A DNA stretch of 64,000 bases from Polyodon spathula. Taxonomy: Eukaryota > Chordata > Actinopteri > Acipenseriformes > Polyodontidae. Positions 23,500 through 36,756 of the stretch are shown here, piece after piece (within the stretch, counting starts at the first letter, position 1; each line of letters begins with the position of its first letter). Below the pieces are notes generated by a model. That model saw nothing but the letters and a program-made list of their open reading frames with translations. It searched no databases and was not told the DNA's origin. A program made the translations under genes and the position numbers. The stretch spans positions 43,376,054 through 43,440,053 of the forward strand of contig NC_054540.1 of the NCBI RefSeq assembly GCF_017654505.1, given 5' to 3'.

Positions 23500-26400
23500 C
23501 AGCGGGATGACACAGGGGGGGAGTCTTGGCTCCAGCCCACCTGAAATACACCAAGGTTATACTTATGATTGGTTAATAACATTATCAAAATCATGCTGTA
23601 CCCTCCCCTGATCTCGACTACTAATGCTCTATTGAAGGAATGGAAAGCAAAAGATGGTTGTTCATTGACATCCTGAAGTTCGCTTACTATTACGCAATGT
23701 TTAATTTAGTCTCCTGGTTATTTTTTTTTTCTTTTAAACCTTCAGAACAATGAAATTAATGGAATTTCTAAAATATAGCCATTTTCTGGGGCATGTGAAA
23801 TAAAGTCAATTTAAACAAAGTATGTGTAACAATGCATTCTTGGAACAGCTAAAGACAAATCATTTAGAATTTTTTTAATGTAGGCTCCATTTAAAAATTG
23901 TTTTTTTTTTTATTGTTGCTCTCTGACAGGGAAACCCTGTCGCTGGTTCTTGGTGCATGTGAGCCTTTGTGGAAGCATCTGGGATACACAAGATGAGATT
24001 CACTACTGAGGAAATAATTAGCCCCACGCTGAGCTGATCGGGAGCTCTGGATTGGCTGGGGGGCTTGCCCGTGGAGGCGACGCAGAGCTCAAAAAGCATC
24101 TGTGCCTCAGCTCTAAGCTACTGCACAGCAATAGCCACATAGACAGGCACTGAGCGAAAGATTGCTGCATTTTGTGTCGTGTTGCAGACTCGTATCAACC
24201 CAGGAGCTGGAGCTATGGAGCCAGCGCTAACCCCAGAAGCATCAACCCCTGCACACGTGACCACAACCAAGAATAGTGTCCGCTCTGCAGGATGAACCGC
24301 TATGAACCCTTCAACTGCAAGATGGTGCCCAGCCAAGGCTATGTGAAGAGGCAGGAGCTGCCATGAGGAGGCCGGGACTCTAGGAGCCCAGAAGTAGGTC
24401 AGTTTAGAGGATGTTGATCCAAAACAGTGTAGAGAGGGTTTGCATAGTGTGGTAGGTTCTGAGCGGGATGTTTCTTTTAGCAAGACCCTTTAGCAAGACT
24501 CACTATTTGTGTGACAAATTTTTATTTTTAGATTTTTTTTATCTGTTTATTAAATGTGACACTAGGTCTACCATTGCTGTAGCCTAGTGTCAGCACTTGT
24601 GTTATTAAATCTGCATGGCATGTCAACACCCAGTGCTCTGTGTCTGCCTCAGTATTGTTCAGTGACGACCCACACACTTGCCAGTATTCTATTACATACT
24701 CCCATGAAGATAACAATTCTAGTCATGTTTGTGTCCAGGATAGCTGCCTAAGTGTTGTCGTGTTAAATTAAACTCCAGCAGGATTGTTATGATGAACAAT
24801 CAATTGAAGAAGGTATCCAGTATGTGTAACACTGACATCATTTCATCACATTTCCTCTTGTTCAGCTTTTTCTGGAATAGATCATGGTAATGAAGCTACA
24901 CATAATCACAACAGAGAAGCACACATAAAATATTACTGTAGGATAAGTACAAACAAAATAAAAATAACTGGGATCTATATTCTAATCAAAGGCTATCATT
25001 GTGGCCTCTTAATTCCTTTATAGTGCCTGTTGCATCAAAAATTACATGGGGCATTTGAGCCCCTGTTATGCACTGCTAACTGGGCCTTTTTGTATAATTT
25101 TTTACAGCAGTTGTTTTTTGTATACATTTTTATAACAATCCTTTTTTTCAGGATATCTTGAAACAAAACTCCCTCTACCGCAGTTACTGCATAGTGTAAT
25201 ATTTCTTAATGCTTGTCATTTAAGGTTTAACTTAAGTGTTATATTACAGTACATGACTGAGTGACACAAGCAGGGAGTACAAAGCTTTCAGTATTTTCAA
25301 CATCTTTGTTTATGGTGAATTGGTTATATTTTGTATTTAAAAATGTATACATTTTTTAATATTTATTCACTGTCACTCAGATTGTCTCCATTTTTTAAAT
25401 GTTTACACCTGGCGGCGAATACCTGCACTTTTTTACTGAGAATTTTATCCCTGTTTCCAGGTATTCATGACTGGCCTGCTTTTGCTATTGGACTTGACTT
25501 CCTCAGTTATTTACTGTCACGTATATTCAAGCAAACAAATTGCTGCTGAAGATGTGTATTCTTGCTGTGGAAAGGATGTCATGTTCTATTTCTTTGAACC
25601 TCCATATATTTGACAGACTCTGCCTACCCTGAGCAGTGGAGCAAATCTCCAGGGCCTTTTGTTCCTTCAATAGATTTCATTTAATGTGGATTCTTTCAAC
25701 CATACAACATATCAGAGGGCGATCAGGTGCAGAGCTCCTCCTGACAACCTTAACTGGCATTAATTTCAATTCTACAACTCGGAGACTGAGAACAGCGTAG
25801 GATGTTTGAAGGTCTCCATTTTAAAACCGGGACTTCTTTCACAAACTTGAAGGCCAGGGCCAAGCTACTAGTTTTCCAGCTCCATCATTTTAGAAGTCTG
25901 TTCTGAAGAAATAGCATTTGAAGCTTAATTTAGCAGTGCACTGAAATAAACCATCTGGAAATGTACTTATTGCAAAGCTGTTCCACAAACTCAACTACTA
26001 AGGTGATGCCAATGGAACTAGAAGATAAACACACGTGTGTACGAACCGCTGGGATCCATTTTGTGTGCATTGCCTATCTGTTCTGTTCAGCACTGGGATC
26101 AAGCATGAAGTCTGCCTGGTCCAAGAAGCTACAGACCAGGTTTTCAGAAAGGTTTCAACTTTGGGATGAATTTTAATGTAACTTATTGAACCGACCATCC
26201 ACATATAAACAAAGGTTTAAACTTACAAGAAACTTGCAGTAGCTGTGTATTCCTCAGCTTTAGAAATGTACAGATCTAGTGTTTGTGGGGCACTGGGTCA
26301 ATGCTGTAGCTTGAACTATTCACATGGTGAGCATTTCTTAATGTTGTCTACAACAAGTTGCTTCAGAAGTTGCTAGAAAGTTACTTAGAAAAGAACTGAA

Positions 26401-29400
26401 GGAAGCCTGAATGAAGTGGAATCTGGCTGGAAGGGGAAAAGAGACACCAGATATTGAAAGGTCTCAGTTTTGAAGTTACTGAGGCAAACTATTAAAGAAT
26501 GACTTTTAGAACAGTGACATAACTTGTTTATTATTATGGTTTTTGCATTGAGGGAAAAGAGAAGAATTTCTACCAGGTTTCAATGAGAGCTACTGTAGCT
26601 TAGCTGCTGTTTTAGTAGTGTTTCTCTTTCAATAGGAGAGAAATGGGAGAGCAGCATGTGAAGATCATTATGCTAACAGCTCCATCATTTGTTTTGCATT
26701 GCAGCTCCAGGGACATTGAATTTGCAAATCATGCTACTGCTATTGAGCACTCCAAGTCATTCGCTCCTACGTGTTATAAAAGTGAAAGTCACCCTGGTGG
26801 AAACTCGAAATGAGGAGACTCGGTCACAAGGGTGTCGGGTTGTTTATTTCCAGCGTAGGGAAAGATCATTGATCTTTATTTCACTCTACAGTTCAGTGTC
26901 AGTCGTTTAAAGTGTTGACTCTTTACACAGCACGCTGTCTTAGGCATCTGGGCTCCGAATTCAAATGGAAATAAACAGATGCTGAATATAATACTTAGTG
27001 ATTGTCACTATCAAAATAATGCTATAGATTTTACCAGTCATGGTCCACCATTCACAGTCTGGGTGTTTGATATGATCTAGATTAAATATATCTGTTTGTA
27101 AGCTGCACTTTCAGGTAGTCCTGCACTTCCTTGATCATTTCATCTAGAGTATATGGGGTTGCCATTATTATGAAAGAATGTCAAAGTATTTTATTGCCGA
27201 ATGTAACAAATGTCTTTATATTACTGTGACTAAAGCATTAGACAGAGAATAACATGACGATAGTAGACGCTCTATTGACTGGTGCTTTTGTATTCAAGTG
27301 TAAATTACCAATGTTTCACAAGAGTCAGTCTCACTAGTCAGAGATTTCGTTTTCGTTTATATATATATATATTATATAAAAGTAGATCTATACTATATGC
27401 TTCTAGACATTTTTTAGTATATCAGTCTATAATATATAAAGACCCATTATATATATTGGACATTTTTTCAAATTGAAGTCTTTCAGAAAGGTGATCAAAA
27501 TGAGAAACTAAAGAGATCTTTACTGTATTCATTAATTGTAATTTTGGTCAATTATACAGCATCACTCAAAACAAATGCAGAGCTAAATTAGACAATTATT
27601 TGAATCAATAGTACCATCTTGTGTCTGTTTTTGTGAACTGCCCAATAAAATATTGAAGGTGTCTGTGACAGTCACCAGCTACATTTCGAGTAGCTGCAGT
27701 AAAAGGGATTAGGAGAAATCTCAGTGGGATAAACAAATCCATTCTCTAAATCTTGTGATTAGCCATGTATAACACTCTTTGGACTAGGAAGTAAAAGTTT
27801 TAAGAGGTTAAAAAAATCACATTAAATACCTCCGAAATTACTGCTATGAAGCACATGGATTTCGTTGTAGTCAGGTAATGATTGTCTTTGTTTATGTGTG
27901 ATGGGGCTCAGAAAGAACCCTGGCAAATATAACGTGAGGGCTCCTTACATAGTTCAGTATGTGCAGAGCGCAATAAGTGTGAAGGTGCAGCAGTAAGCAG
28001 CTTCACATCCCGCCTTTGCTATGTTTGCAACCTGAGTGCTTCTAATAGCACCCTACTGTGTTTTTAAAGGTGGAGACCAGGAGCTGCTCCTCAGTTCTAG
28101 AGCTCATCAGTCAGTGTCAATTTAGAAGTATGAGCCAGCGCCATCTAGTGGACAGCCAGAGAAACAATGTATGTCTGTTGGCAACTAGAGCCAAGTCAAA
28201 GCAACTACAATAAACAGGGTGTAATATTACATTATTAATACATAATTTTCTTACACACATGGCATTCAGGTTATTTGGTTTGCAGTTCTATATTGCTTCT
28301 GTTTTTCATTTTCACAAATATAAAATAAACATATATGCAATAAAAATAAAGAATGGAAGGCTTTATATTATATCCTTGACTTTTTCATTATTAAATTTCA
28401 TTATTAAAGATCATAGTTCATAGAAAACTCTTTTCTACTAAAGACCATTAAAACCTGCTTCTAGTTAATTCCCCACACAGGCTCTTTGTGTCATCACTCC
28501 GAGACTAAAGGTAAGAGAGTATTTTTACCTCCCACCCCTTTCCTAGCCTCCCTGCTGACAACTGCTGGCTTGCTCTTTCACTAATGAAGCATGCGAGCCT
28601 TCATGCAAATTCTAGGATTGCCAAAAGACAGCCTCATAGTATTATGTAATTTGGAAGCAAACTACATTTGAGGCATCACGTCATTACTACCAGGTGCACC
28701 TGTCACAGGCAGTCTTGTGTGACAGCTGCTGTTATAGAGTCTGTCCCCTGGTAGCATGGTTAGACTCCTAAAGAAAACAGTAAGTGGACTCACAGGGTTA
28801 TGCAATGGTGCATGCTTTCCTATGGTCAAGGGGTTTTGGGACCCATCATGCCTCAAATGTGCTTCAGGTGCATAGCTCCTCGAGATTTGTTTCCACATTT
28901 ACAGCAGCGATCTATAGATAATATTTAGAGAGGTTGGGTCGATGGGAAAATGTTCATTTCCATGTAAATCATTATATTATGTGAAGACTACTATGAAGTT
29001 TTTGGCTACCAATAATCAGTATACTAAATTGGAATTAATAGTCAAACTTGCTGAACTGGAAAATGCTGCATCTCTCTGTTGGGTGGATTTTCTCTGGAAG
29101 GTTCCCAGCCCAGAATAAAGAAAAGGAGACTCTCACTCTCTAAACTAGGAGGGCTATCCTTGCCTGTTCTTGTGAAATATTTGGCTGCAAGGCTATATTC
29201 GGTGCAATACTGAATTTTCACAAATGTTAATTCCGGATGTACCCACGTGAAACCATTTGGAAAACAATCTGACTATTCACTTCTCCTAACTGTTCCCTGA
29301 AAAAATTGTGTAAGCATTTAAAAAAAAAAAAAAAAAAAACAGCTGTTAGGATTATTTAAAATTGGATAACAAAGATATTTTGTCTACAAAATGGAACATC

Positions 29401-29405
29401 AAATT
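23500..29405. other. Long stretch without a recognised gene
   Basis: Short frames only, with no domain recognised. The region holds AT-rich tracts (27350-27460) and the small inverted-repeat element at 28664-28860. I see no exon with a convincing conserved protein motif. Confidence 0.5.
28664..28860. mobile_element. Small inverted-repeat (MITE-like) element
   Basis: ACATTTGAGGCAT at 28664-28676 is matched by its exact reverse complement at 28848-28860, enclosing about 170 bp. No clear target duplication is visible, so it may be a small MITE or a chance palindrome of 13 bp. Confidence 0.45.
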
Positions 29406-29409
29406 TTAA

Positions 29410-29661
29410 GGCAGCTTGGTGGTTCAGTGGTTAAAAAAAGGGTTAACTGGAGATTACTGGTTCAAACTCAGCACTGACTTACTTGTGTGACCCTGTGCAA
29501 GTCACTGAATCTCCTTGTGTTCCCTCCTTTGGATGAAATGTAAAAAACTAGGTCTATTTCATGTGACTTTGCAGTTGTGGATACATAGTTCACCCCCTAC
29601 CTAGTTTCTGTATGTAACTTTGGATAAAAGTGTCAGCTAAATGACTAATTAAAAACAATAA
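29410..29661 (+). repeat. tRNA-headed CORE-SINE with L2-type tail
   Basis: The head has A-box-like (TGGTTCAGTGG) and B-box-like (GGTTCAAACTC near 29459) polymerase III promoter motifs. The middle (TGTGTGACCCTGTGCAAGTC, then CTGAATCTCC) resembles the CORE/MIR central domain. The tail (CTTTGGATAAAAGTGTCAGC) resembles the 3' end of L2-clade LINEs, which supply the enzymes for such SINEs. Confidence 0.7.
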
Positions 29662-29929
29662 ATGGCACACTGTTATCCTTTGACACAGCACACTCGGACA
29701 CAGTACAATATAGCAAAGGAGTTCTTTCAAATAAGATAAGTCCTCAAAATGACCACAGTATAGCCTACACACTAATAGCATACATCCATTCAAATACATA
29801 TTGTTGCTGTCTGCTAAGCCATTTAAAAAAATTAATAAATAAAGAAATCTGCATGTCGCAAATAAAAACTAAAGCATAAAAAAACAGATAATATTAACCT
29901 TGCTTATGCCCTTGTTACATACAGTTGTA

Positions 29930-30505
29930 GTCAAAAGTTTACATACCCCAATGGAAATGTATAATTTTTAGAAATTTCTCAAACGAATTATAAAAAATAT
30001 TTTGTATCAAAAGTTTTGTGGATGAGGAAAAAAAAAAGTACAAGAAACAGATGTCTACAATTATTTATTTCAGCAATTTTTTTGCAAAGCTCCCAAAAAT
30101 GCCAATTAAAAAGTAGTCATACCCTGACAAGGAAAATGAAATTAATAGCTAGTCGAGGTACCATTAGCAATCATAACCTCTTTTAAACAAATAGGATATT
30201 TGCCAATGGGCGTTAGCCATGATTCTTTAGTGCTTTTTGATCATTCTTCAATGCAAAATGGTTCCAGTTCATTCAAATTCCGAGGACTTCTCTGTGCACA
30301 GCCATCATACCAAATCCGATCTCAATCAGATTTAGATCAGGACTTTGACGAGGCCATTCCAGAACCTTGATTTTATTCTTCTTTGATTATGAAGTAGAGT
30401 TTGATGTGTGCTTTAGATCGCTGTTGTGTTGCAATGCCCAGTTGCGCTTTAAACTAAGTTTTGTAGCTGAGGGTTTCAGATGAGTGGTCAGTATCTTTTG
30501 GTATG
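29930..30505 (-). mobile_element. Tc1-type transposon end, cut by an LTR element
   Basis: It starts with the fish Tc1 terminal repeat TACAGTTGTAGTCAAAAGTT. The following sequence resembles an antisense, badly decayed transposase C-terminal half (30230-30500). It stops at the left border of the LTR at 30506, and the rest of the transposon is not found on the other side within this window. Confidence 0.7.
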
Positions 30506-31102
30506 TGTGGCAGAGTGCTCGCCCCTGAGTGTATTTTGTATTTTGTGTTGTGTGTTAATGTTGGTGTATAGTCATTGGTACACAGGATAGAAACGGTTCT
30601 ATGTAACACGAGTGTTTAAAATGTATATTTGTATTTAGGCACAAGGATTGCACAGCACTTCACGTGCAAGTAAAATGTAATAATATGTGAGCATGGGGAA
30701 TTACAGTTTAATTCACGTGCAGTAGTATCGCGACTCCAATTGAATGACTGATTAGCAATAGTCTCGATACAGCTGCATAAAAGCTGCATGTTTTCACCCA
30801 CTCGGTTGTGTGTAGGGTGAGTGGAGAACAGGATTGGAGACGGAGGTAATTGTAAAAGATAAGAAATATAGAAGCTCACCGTGTTTTGTTTAGTGATAGT
30901 CCTTTTTGTTTGTCCCTTTTGTTTTGGCGAATGTGCGTGTCCTGTGTTTTTGTTTGTTTCAACCGTTTATTTTCTGTCTGTTCTGTTCACTCATTTAAAT
31001 GCTGAGAGAAACCACTCGCTCAGCTCCACCAAACTCCACCTCTTTGTTTGTTTATTTCCTGTTTCCGGTCTCACGTCACCCACTCCGGCCGTCTTTGTGA
31101 CA
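30506..31102 (+). mobile_element. 5' LTR of a Gypsy-type element
   Basis: The 597-bp segment begins TGTGGCAGAGTGCTCGCCCC and ends GGCCGTCTTTGTGACA. It aligns over its whole length with the solo LTR at 49575-50188 (shared blocks include TTGGTGTATAG, GTAACACGAGTGTTTAAAAT and GCACAAGGATTGCACAGCAC). It is followed after two bases by a TGG-starting primer-binding-like site, which marks it as a 5' LTR. A TATA-like CATAAAAG lies near 30777. Confidence 0.8.
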
Positions 31103-32248
31103 CGTGGTGTCAGAATACGGGACTACCAGTGCCTCAGACACAGACCAGAGCAGGAAACTCAGTTTTTTTTGGGGGGGGGGGGGGGGGGGAATAAAAAAAA
31201 AAAAAAAATGAATGTCAGAAGACAGAGTCAGGCTGAGGTACTGGATCCGGGACAATGCTGGGCTGGAGGCCTAGTCCATGCCCATAGCTATCTGGGTCCT
31301 GTGGCTGATGGACAGGCGTACTAGAGGGAACACACCCCAGACTCCCTGGACGAAGGTGTGGAGTTGGTCCTCTGCTACCTAGAGGCAGCTATAAATAGAA
31401 GGGTCTCCAGCGCCCAGGCGGGGGGGACCTCGAGAATCCAGTGTCCAGACGGGGGGACCACGAGGGTTCAGTGCCCAGACAGGGGGACAGCGGGGATCCA
31501 AAGCCTGAGAGAGCTGTTCCCATCTCCACCAGCAGAGGGTGAGTGCCTGCTGGTATCACTTCCCCTACCGTCACCACCTGGAGGAGAGGAGCAGGTGCTT
31601 CCTCTGCCTCCATCACCTTCCCCTGCAAGTGAGGGAGAGCCGCACCAGTCCCCTGTAATAAGGGTAGACTACACGCCGCTCCCACCTCTGCCGCCAGGAG
31701 ACTACATGCCTGACTCCCTGCCTCGCTTTGCCCGAGGATGCTTGGAAAAGGGGGGGAGAGGTCAGGAGACCTGCCAAAGCTGTACCCTCCTTACATAGCG
31801 GCGGCGGCAGGGCTGGAGTGGCTGGTGGGTTGGTCGGCTAGGCCTGGGAGGACTGGACCTGGTGGGCAGAAGGGGTTAGTTTGGATCCCTGGCAGCGGCG
31901 AGTCTAGGCAGGTGTTGAGTTCACCTGGGTGGCCGAAGCAAGAGGCTGTGGTCCCAAATCCTGGCGGTGTTGGCACTGGGGAGGTGTTGGGGTCCCCCGG
32001 GCGTACTTTCCAGGGGCCTGGCTCCTTGGTGTGTCGCCGTCGATTGTCAGGGAGAACGGGGTCCCGGCCAGGCTGGATGGGGCTTTGGTCGCTGTCCAGG
32101 AGGTGCCTGGGGGATTCCATCATTGGCTGGCTGTGTGTGTCAGGTGAAGGGGTCCCTGCCCCGGCCAAGGAGGTAGGCTGGACCCACCCGGTAGACTAAG
32201 GCAAGGGCCTGGCCTCCTGGGACGTGCAAAGGTCCAGCTGGCTGCCAG
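31103..32248 (+). mobile_element. Internal region of LTR retroelement(s), gag-like, no pol
   Basis: Just after the LTR, TGGTGTCAGAATACGGGA (31105-31122) looks like a tRNA primer-binding site. The following GC-rich region has long open frames on both strands, the plus one rich in Pro/Gly/Glu with repeated GTTRVQCPD-like units (31400-31500), as in degenerate gag leaders. No protease, reverse transcriptase or integrase motif is present, so the element is truncated. The end next to the facing LTR at 32249 may belong to that second element. Confidence 0.5.
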
Positions 32249-32865
32249 TGTAGCGCAGAAATCTCCCGCCAGCATTTTGTGGCATTCTTGCGTGTTGTTC
32301 CCGCACTGAAGCAAGCAGGCAGGCAGACGGGCAGATGAGAGCCGGAATGGAGGCACGGAGACTCAGAAGTGCAGTGACGGCGCTCTGTATTTATTAACAC
32401 ATACAAGAAAAAAACAAACAATAATGTTACGTGACGCTACCAGCAATGGTAGCACACAGAGGACGGTACAAGACTGTAAAACATTAAAAAACACAATACA
32501 ACAAGCTATAAATCAAAGGTGCCGTGAAAACGGCTGGCCTTCAGCAGTCCCGATCATAGTAATCGCTATGTTTTTATACTGACGCTCCGCTGAGACACGC
32601 CCACCTGCGTGCTGGAACAGCTGACTGCTTTCAGTTGCTTCTCCACACAGACAGGTAATCGTCCCTGGTGGAGCGTCACAGCAGCTAAACAATTAAATAA
32701 ATCAATCTATTTACAACAATTAACTCAAAAATATACAATAAACCACATATTTCCCATGTGCAAGGCTTCCGCCCTGCCACAGGGTGCAAATGCATTTCCA
32801 GGATTGGTGAGCCTGGACAGACTGGCTACCAACACAAATGCAATGCAAATGCCTGGGTCGTTACA
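32249..32865 (-). mobile_element. Second, unrelated LTR in opposite orientation (tentative)
   Basis: The minus strand begins TGTAACGACCCAGGC and ends GATTTCTGCGCTACA (TGTA...TACA ends). It contains an AATAAA-type signal near 32393 and is followed one base later by TGGCAGCCAGCTGGACC, which could be a primer-binding site. There is no visible target duplication and no partner LTR. The sequence is unlike the LTR at 30506. Confidence 0.45.
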
Positions 32866-35800
32866 ATGCAGTAAAAACAAATCTTAGCTATGCTGAAAAG
32901 TGTGAAAATCACAAGACAGCTGCACTGCACCAGAAGCATATTACAGACAGGAAGCTTTAAGAGATTCAAAGATTTTTAAATTTTATTTCACCCAGAAAAA
33001 AAAGATCTTGATAATCCTGAATTGTGACAGGCAGCATCGCTTCAGCAGAGCTATTTCAAAAGTCAGCATATAATGGTCTGTTCTGTTTAAGATGGTGCAT
33101 TCTTGATGACTGTGGGCCACTGTATTGCTGACAGGATTAATCAGCACAAGTCTAAGAGTTACAGTCTTTACAACAGCAGTCTATGTAACAGTACTGCATT
33201 GTTAAAACTAGATGAACCTAAAGTGTATGATTAAAAAAAAAAAGTACAGATACAGTATCACTAAACACAGCTAGCTCACAATAGGACAGGTTTGTTAAAT
33301 TAAGCTGTGCTTTATACAGTGGCACTAAGTGACTAAGAAAGTTAACTTTCAATATCCACTTACAAAGTATTTGTGTACTTACATGATGTCAAAGTTTCCA
33401 GCTAAGCCAAATACCTAACTTTAATAAAAAACAACACACTTTTTTAAATATTAGTAAATGAAACAATTAAGTGAGCGCTATTGGAAGGAAAGTTTTGCTT
33501 TTGCTGTCCCCTCACACTATAATAAACTACCCACAAAACTCAGATCCATTGTGTTACTTTCTCATTGCACGAGTGTTTGATTATTTGAACCAGCCTAGTT
33601 ATTGTATGTGATGGAAATGAGTACAATAATACATGGATTGTAAAACTGTGCTTACTGTATGCATGTGTGTAACTGTAACTTGCCTTCCTCTATGGGACAC
33701 CTTGGTAAACAAGCTGTTTGCAGCTTATATGGATTTTTCAAATAACATTTAAATAAATACATAGAAATATAATTTCCAAATGGCTTGGAGCAAGTGAAAT
33801 GATTATTAACTCAGAAGGGATGAGGTAACGCTTTCAATGCAAAATGCTACAGCTTGAGAGCGCCTAATGTATTGTTACATAAAGGTTGTACTTATACAGT
33901 ATAAAACTATATACTATTTAGTGACATAATGATATTGCTATCTAACAGGGGTGATGAACTCAGTTTTATGGAGGGCCATCATTTGATTTGATGTTTGATT
34001 TATTGTTGCTTTTGTTTATTTTAGAGACACATTAATTGCTGCGAGATGATAAGAGTCTGCATGTTCTCCCCTTAGTTTGCGTGGGTTTTCTCTGAGTACT
34101 TCGGTTTCCTCCCACAGTCCAGACATGCTGTTCAGGTTGATTGGTCACTCTAAATTGCCCTTTTGTGTGTGCTACCCTGCGATGGACTGGCATCCCGTCC
34201 AGGGTGTACTCCCGCCATGCCCCACTGTGTCTGCCGGGTTAGACTCTGTAAAGGATTAAGAGGTTAATGATAATGGGTGAATGAATTTATAATGGGAGTG
34301 TTTATCATTTTTTAAACTGGATGTTGATTGCAGCAGAAATCAGTCGTACACAAAGTCTGTTTACTGTCCTCAGACTAGCTCTAGCTTATGGATGGATGTA
34401 ATTAGGACAGGCACTGCTCACTGCGGTTTACAATGCACGATTACTGTTGTCAGCTGCTGAAACCTTTGCATCTGGTGTTACAATCCACTTCATACAGAGA
34501 GGGAAGTTGACTTCTTTATTCAGAATGAGAAGTAAAAAGAAAAAGTTGAAAAGCGGCAGGAATCTGGGATCCACTGCAGTGTTGGATGTGTTATTCAGGA
34601 ACCCAAAATGAATGAAGTTAAGATTTGGATTACACCTGAAACTAGAATGTGTATACAAACTAGTTAGCTATACTTTAACTGCTGGTTTCACAAACCCAGA
34701 GATGCCAATACTTGAGATTGGACAAAACAGCACTTGCCAAGCAAAATTAGGTACATGTTTTCTTTTTGACAAGTCAGGACAGTAAAAAGGGTCTGTGAAA
34801 CTTGATGCAAGTATCCAGTCAAATAAAGTTGAGGTAAAATATATATTCAGTTTCAAGTGAAATCTATTTTTTCTTACCTGTGCACAACTAGGGCTGAAAT
34901 AAATGCTGTACAGCTTTTCTTTTAATGTTCTTGTTCATTTGGATCCCAAATGCAACTTGTTTACATCAGAAAGTCACTTCCTTTTAATTGTTAAAGGTCA
35001 AAAAAGAACTATGTATACTTTCACTTGTTCTTGTTAATTTCTATTTTTGTGGCACCTTCCTTTCCCTCCTGTTATTTGAGCTGTATTATTATTCCTAAAC
35101 ATTGAGCCTGCAAAAGAAGCCATAAAAAATGCTTTCAGTGTGGGCACACAAGGCAAGAGCTCTTGAACTTGAGCTAATCATCCACTTGTTTGGGCTTATT
35201 TGCAATACTAAGTATTTAATATTGTAAATGTTTATTTTAAGCACAAATTTGACATTCTGCTTCATTTTATGTTACATTAAAAAAAAAAAAAGTAAGAAAA
35301 TATAGTGCTAATAAAAACAAACACTAATTGCTTATGTCACACAAGTTTAATAAAAAAAAAAGTTTAATCTTTAGGGTCTGTGTACAACTTAAACAAAATC
35401 TTAACATTCTGTAAATAAAGTTTAAAATGACCTCTATTTTCCACTCTGTCTTCCACGGGAATCGAAAGTCTGGCAACTTCTTGTTTTTCAGAAGATGCTT
35501 GTTTAAACATGGGGTGTATTTTATAATTCGCTGGATCACCATGTTTAGTTTGACATCAGGTCAAAAAGAAAATGCAGATACAGGCTGTAGTTACTGCGAC
35601 AAGTATTTACAATGTCTACATGTTTTCTGCAGAGAATATGTCTTTCCAACGCCTTGTACCCTCTTGATCCATAGTCAGGGGTTCACATAACTGGTACGCA
35701 GGTACGCATGTGGACCAATAAAAAAATGTAAACTTATTTATTGTTGTATAAGACACAAGCGTACCGTTGGTATATTTTTTTTTAACAGGAAAGCACTGTG

Positions 35801-36020
35801 AAAGGGGGTTTAAAAGGAAACACTCTCTTATGGGGACCATTTTCAATTGTAGATCTTCTGACAGAAAACAGAAGTTTGCCAAATTAAAAAAAGTCAATGA
35901 CAAGAACAATAAAATGAATGAAAACAAATAAAGTATGAAATAATTTTTTTAAAAATCCATCCTTAATACAAATGTGTATCAATTGCACATACTGCTACCT
36001 TTAATACAAATGTTATATCC
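32866..36020. other. No recognised gene; one old dispersed repeat
   Basis: Apart from the repeat at 34045-34250 I see only A/T-rich tracts and short unrelated frames. Confidence 0.5.
34045..34250 (+). repeat. Fish-type dispersed repeat (LINE 3' fragment, possibly Expander/RTE)
   Basis: The text GCATGTTCTCCCC, then GCGTGGGTTTTCTC, GGTTTCCTCCCACAGTCCAG, CTCTAAATTGCCC and GCGATGGACTGGCATCCCGT is a repeat very common in fish genomes. I associate it with a LINE family, but the family name is uncertain. Confidence 0.6.
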
Positions 36021-36028
36021 TAATCTCA

Positions 36029-36034
36029 TTTATT
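36029..36034 (-). promoter_or_regulatory. Possible polyadenylation signal of taf9
   Basis: AATAAA on the minus strand, about 555 bp beyond the taf9 stop codon. Other weaker signals exist, so this choice is tentative. Confidence 0.3.
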
Positions 36035-36589
36035 AAGTGTGTCTTTGTGAAAGTGGAACATGTAGAAATATGTAAAAGGTATTTGGCTGTAAATCAGGCA
36101 TGCAGGGACATCCACACAGGTTCACCTGCTTGGACAGTGTTTTTAGAAAGGGAAACCATTACAGAACTGATCAGTCTATTCCTACTTCACTTCATCTGGT
36201 CTTGTGAAAGCTATTCTATCTAAACTGATCTGACAGCTCCTGCCCAGGAAGTCCAGGACCGACCCGAGGGTTAGTCTGAACAGGCAGATCAGATGGAATC
36301 GGATTGTTTTCACAGCCTAATCTTAACACAAGCGGTTCCCTGTGGACATCACTAGATGCAAAGCTCTACAGGAATTACATTACAAATACAAAGCTTAGGT
36401 GACACAGTAGGTCTTTTATATCAACATGTGCATGATATATGGTTCTATGCTTACATACTTTCTCAATCGATCAGACAGAAAATGTAAACAGCATTTATAA
36501 AAAATAAACGAAGATGCACTAAACAGTTGTGAAGCGTCATTATTTACATTGTCCCAGCAGCTACTTCCATGGCGCGGCTCTGTCCCCAG

Positions 36590-36756
36590 TTATAGAGTGT
36601 CGTAATCATCTTCATCTTCATGCTTCCGCTTCAAAGCATTCGACTCGTTGGCTGAGCTTTGTGACGACACCATGTTGGTTGTGATGAGAATATTTTTGGA
36701 ACCGATCAAGGAGGGGTTGATGAGCACGTTCTGAACTGTAGGGGTGGAGGGCATAG
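36590..36756 (-). CDS. taf9: taf9 exon 7 (C-terminus)
   Basis: Reads (A)[19 protein letters not shown] then [20 protein letters not shown] and the acidic tail ending YDTL and TAA (36592-36590). Acceptor TTTACAG. Confidence 0.97.

Noticed and set aside
31358..32199. Overlapping 146-153-codon open frames on both strands
   Set aside because: High GC content makes all frames open. Context (LTR and primer site just upstream) points to retroelement leader/gag and not to a host gene.
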